Below are positions 61,441-64,000 of a DNA stretch of 64,000 nucleotides, piece after piece (the stretch's first letter is position 1; every line of letters starts with the position of its first letter). Source of the DNA: Phytopythium helicoides (taxonomy: Eukaryota > Oomycota > Peronosporomycetes > Pythiales > Pythiaceae); NCBI GenBank assembly GCA_024867545.1, contig JANFNE010000037.1, positions 602,987 to 666,986 of the forward strand. Direction: 5' to 3'. The notes below the pieces were generated by a model. It was not told where the DNA came from. It did no database searches and saw only the letters and a list, made by a program, of their open reading frames with translations. The translations under genes and the position numbers were made by a program.

Positions 61441-63750
61441 TCACGAGATGCTGCACTGCTGATCAGCGCCGCAAAAAAGGAAGGAGCACGAACGGTCGAT
61501 GCGAAGGTCTTGCAGCAGCAGCTTGGTCGCCAGACGCCGTTCGGCATTGCTAGCGCTGCCAGTGCTCGCATTTTCAGCTTCGTCAGCCTCAATTTTATTC
61601 CCTTCCTGAATTCCACGGCGCCGACGAGGAGGCAGTGGCTGGCCGCGGCTCCTCTCGCTGCCACTCCGGTTAAGCGCACTGCCACGGTACCGCTGGAACG
61701 CCTTCGAGTCCGTATAATAGTGGCAGAGCACTGAGTCGACTTTGTCGACGTGAGCCTTGCTCATATATGTCTGAGCAGGAACTGTGCCCTTTGGATCGTT
61801 ATTCCCACGCATGGGATCGTCATCCTTGGGGTTGATCAGCGTGAGCTTGAGGTACCGACAGATTGGGTTACATCTGTGCGATCCCAAGAAGCGGGCGAAT
61901 CCGCGAACTGACAAATTGCCCTTGCCAAACTCCTTGCCACGCCGAGTGTGAATCTGCGGGTCGGTGTAGTGATCGCCCACGCCTTGGATATCGACAACAA
62001 GGATCTGCTCGCCAGAAGCCTCGTAGGTGAAGTGCGAGAATGCTTGAGGTGTGTTGCGCTCGAGTTCACTCACATAACCAAAATTGTTGTTGTGCTTATG
62101 GTACTCGCCGGCGATGAATGGCTCGACGCCGCAGATCGTTCCGTGGAGTGACAATCCTTCAGGAATATCGTCGTCACCACCATTTGTAGAGGCTGCTGGC
62201 GGGATAAGCTGCAGAATCCACGCCTCGAGGAACTCAACACGACGCGGAGGGTTGTACGAGTTGTACTGCTTGGCAAACTTGGCTGCGACGGCTTGCATCT
62301 CGACATCGCGAAAGTAGGTGTCCGGGTTCTCGTTTGGGTTGATGGCAACCTTGGCCACATACGAGTCGTAGGGTTGCCCTGGACCTTTGCTGGCACTTAA
62401 ATCCTGGAGGTGGAAGACCTGGCGAAGCCCACCTCGCGCAAAAGGCTGTGGGTCGATCTTGACTTGAATGCGTGATGATGTCCACTGTTACCAGGTGCGC
62501 ATCACGGAAGTTAGCGGGTTATGAGTTACGATTTTGTTGTGATGATGCGCAAAGCAATTACCTTGCAAGTAACGGAGTCGAAGACATGCTTGATGGCGTC
62601 CCGTGCTCGTAGCTGCGAAAAGTCTGGAGGCTCGTGGTAAATGATGGGTAGCTCAAGTTCCAGCAGGTCGGTTGTCTTCGAAATAGCTGCATGCATGGAT
62701 GAACAAACGATCAGTCAGAAATCTATCTCGAGGGCGATTGCTTCAGCAGGCACTTACTTGGCTCTGGAATAGATCCAGGCTCACCAACAAGCTGCACATG
62801 GCGATCCTTGTACTCTGTGACCGTGATGAACCCTTCTTGGAGCAGCAATTGCAGGTTGTGCAGTTTTTCGAGCTTCTCTCGCTCTTCTGCACTGGTCAGC
62901 GGTGCTGGCGCTGTGTCAATGTTGATGATGTCTCCTGCGTTCTCGGCATTGTCAAAGAAGAAACTTGGCTGCCGCAGTCATCTTCGCTGCTGTCACTATC
63001 CCCGACTCCCGCCTGCACTGGGAAAAGTTCTCCGCCGACGGCGAATATATTGCTCCGCCGAGTATGGCCAAGAAGATAATTGTCTGACCTTGTGCGCAGC
63101 CGCACCGGGGAGACTACTCCGGAAGGTGACGAGCAGGGCGACGACGCTCGTTCATCTCCACTGGCGGTCGGGCTCGGGTACTTGTTCAAGCTGAGGCTGC
63201 GCGTGATTCCCCCGCGCACGGCCGAGGCTTTGGCAGTGACCCATCTCCGAAGAGATACCGAGGACGTCGATGCCGCGTAGAGCCTGGACACTGGGCTGAG
63301 GAACCTTGGGTTGCTGCTCACCGAGCTCGATCCCGCGCTGGGTTTGGCCACGACGTCGGAGCTGAGGAAGCGCCGGCGCACGGGCCGCACGTCGGCGTTG
63401 GCCGCATTGTACGCGCATAGCAGCGGCTGGGGCGACATGTCGTTGGACGGCGCGGCGCCCTCACGCCTGGAACGGCGCTGGTAGCGGTGCAGGTGTCCGT
63501 GGTGGTGGTGCACGCTGCCGCTGAGCCGCGACGAGCTGGACGAAACGGAGGACGCGCGCGAGGACGAGGACGGCGAGAGCGCTGGCGCCACGGCCGGCGA
63601 GCGCGGCGGCGTCGCCTTGTCGCCAGGCGGAGACGGCGGCGGCGTCCACGCGTCGTCCGGCGCGTCGTCCGGCGCGTTCTCCGCGCTCAGGAGGCGCGCG
63701 CGCTCGCCGATCGCGGGCAGCGCACGCGCCAGCGTCTCGTCGCGCGTCAT
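61441..63750 (-). CDS. Alpha-kinase (EF2K/MHCK family)
   Basis: Exons 63750-63019, 62968-62758, 62686-62562 and 62484-61441 total 2112 nt (703 aa), all phases agreeing. Intron 1 (49 nt) uses a weak GTGCAG donor; introns 2 and 3 use GTAAGT and GTAATT. The first 245 residues are Ser/Pro/His-rich. Then a helix (REKLEKLHNLQLLLQEGFITVTEY) and the alpha-kinase domain: SSRIQVKIDPQPFARGGLRQVF, YVAKVAINPN, VEPFIAGEYHKHNNNFGYV, AFSHFTYEASGEQILVVDIQGVGD, YTDPQIHT, GKGNLSVRGFARFLGSHRCNPIC. The DxQG and GNLxxxG motifs and the HxCNxxC zinc site are intact. Substrate may be elongation factor 2 or another protein. The Arg-rich C-terminus has no known domain. Confidence 0.88.
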
Positions 63751-64000
63751 GCGGCGGGCGGGCGGCTGGGGGCGCGGATCCTTCTCGCGACGGCCGCCGG
63801 CCGAGCGAGGCGGGCAGGCGGGCGGTGCGCGTGTGGGCGAGCGGCGGGCGGTATTTTGAGCGCGGAATTTTGCGCGCCGGCCAATCAGCGCGCGCCATCG
63901 CGTCGCAGAATCAGAAAAGGTTGGCTTGCGAGCGCTCGGCTGGAGGGGGGATGCGCCGCGCGGCGTGGAGAACCGTACGGTATGCGCGTTGCGAGCGGCT
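63751..64000. other. Upstream region of the alpha-kinase gene
   Basis: Very GC-rich 250 bp to the window end; contains a CCAAT word (GGCCAATCAGCG near 63878) and no supported gene. Confidence 0.45.

Noticed and set aside
1..64000. CRISPR arrays, rRNA or tRNA genes
   Set aside because: No regularly spaced repeats and no B-box-like tRNA signature (GGTTCRAnTCC) or rRNA sequence was seen on either strand by eye.

Overview
The window looks like nuclear DNA of an oomycete (Phytophthora/Pythium type). Genes are dense on both strands and third positions are GC-rich. Introns are short (mostly 59-76 nt) with GTRNGT-type donors. The gene set includes a receptor-like TKL kinase, secreted six-cysteine and other Cys-rich proteins, RNase H paralogs with viroplasmin-type N-domains, and TnpB/Fanzor-family nucleases. 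Genus and species cannot be fixed from sequence alone. I resolved more than 20 introns by matching reading phase across GT-AG junctions; for most spliced genes the summed exon lengths divide by three.

Left part (1-12.8 kb): 3' end of a TMTC-like TPR membrane protein; an intact TnpB/Fanzor-type nuclease gene (1457-3283); a four-helix membrane protein; L-asparaginase; a second, very different Fanzor-like gene (8808-10787, minus) with its own 5' flank; a non-canonical M24-peptidase-like gene. A 3'-truncated copy of the second Fanzor element lies 46 kb away (56643-58385). Its shared 5' flank lets one element end be placed at a GCCGGG/CCCGGC hairpin.

Middle (13-38.5 kb): an RGS/DENN-type gene, a TKL kinase, a GPI-type tandem six-cysteine protein, a small disordered protein, a snapin-like protein, an intact RNase H with three viroplasmin domains, a large ferlin-like C2 protein, two genes of unknown function, a coiled-coil/WW/PDZ-like gene and a RING gene. 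The kinase and the six-cysteine gene lie between two ~690 bp direct repeats copied from the end of the DENN gene and the first exon of the small gene. The DENN, ferlin, WW/PDZ and RING genes each carry apparent single-base frameshifts, mostly extra bases. This could be decay or consensus error. Neighbouring genes are clean.

Right part (38.8-64 kb): two pirins in opposite orientation; a Sec14-GOLD protein; three more viroplasmin/RNase H-like paralogs that have lost catalytic residues; a PH-like protein; SF3B6/p14; ETF-beta; homoserine O-acetyltransferase; a SulP-STAS transporter with a cNMP-like tail; the truncated Fanzor copy; a divergent pair of paralogous secreted Cys-rich proteins; an F-box protein with a possible SMC-hinge-like half; and an alpha-kinase (EF2K/MHCK type) running to 63750. 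No rRNA, tRNA or CRISPR array was seen.
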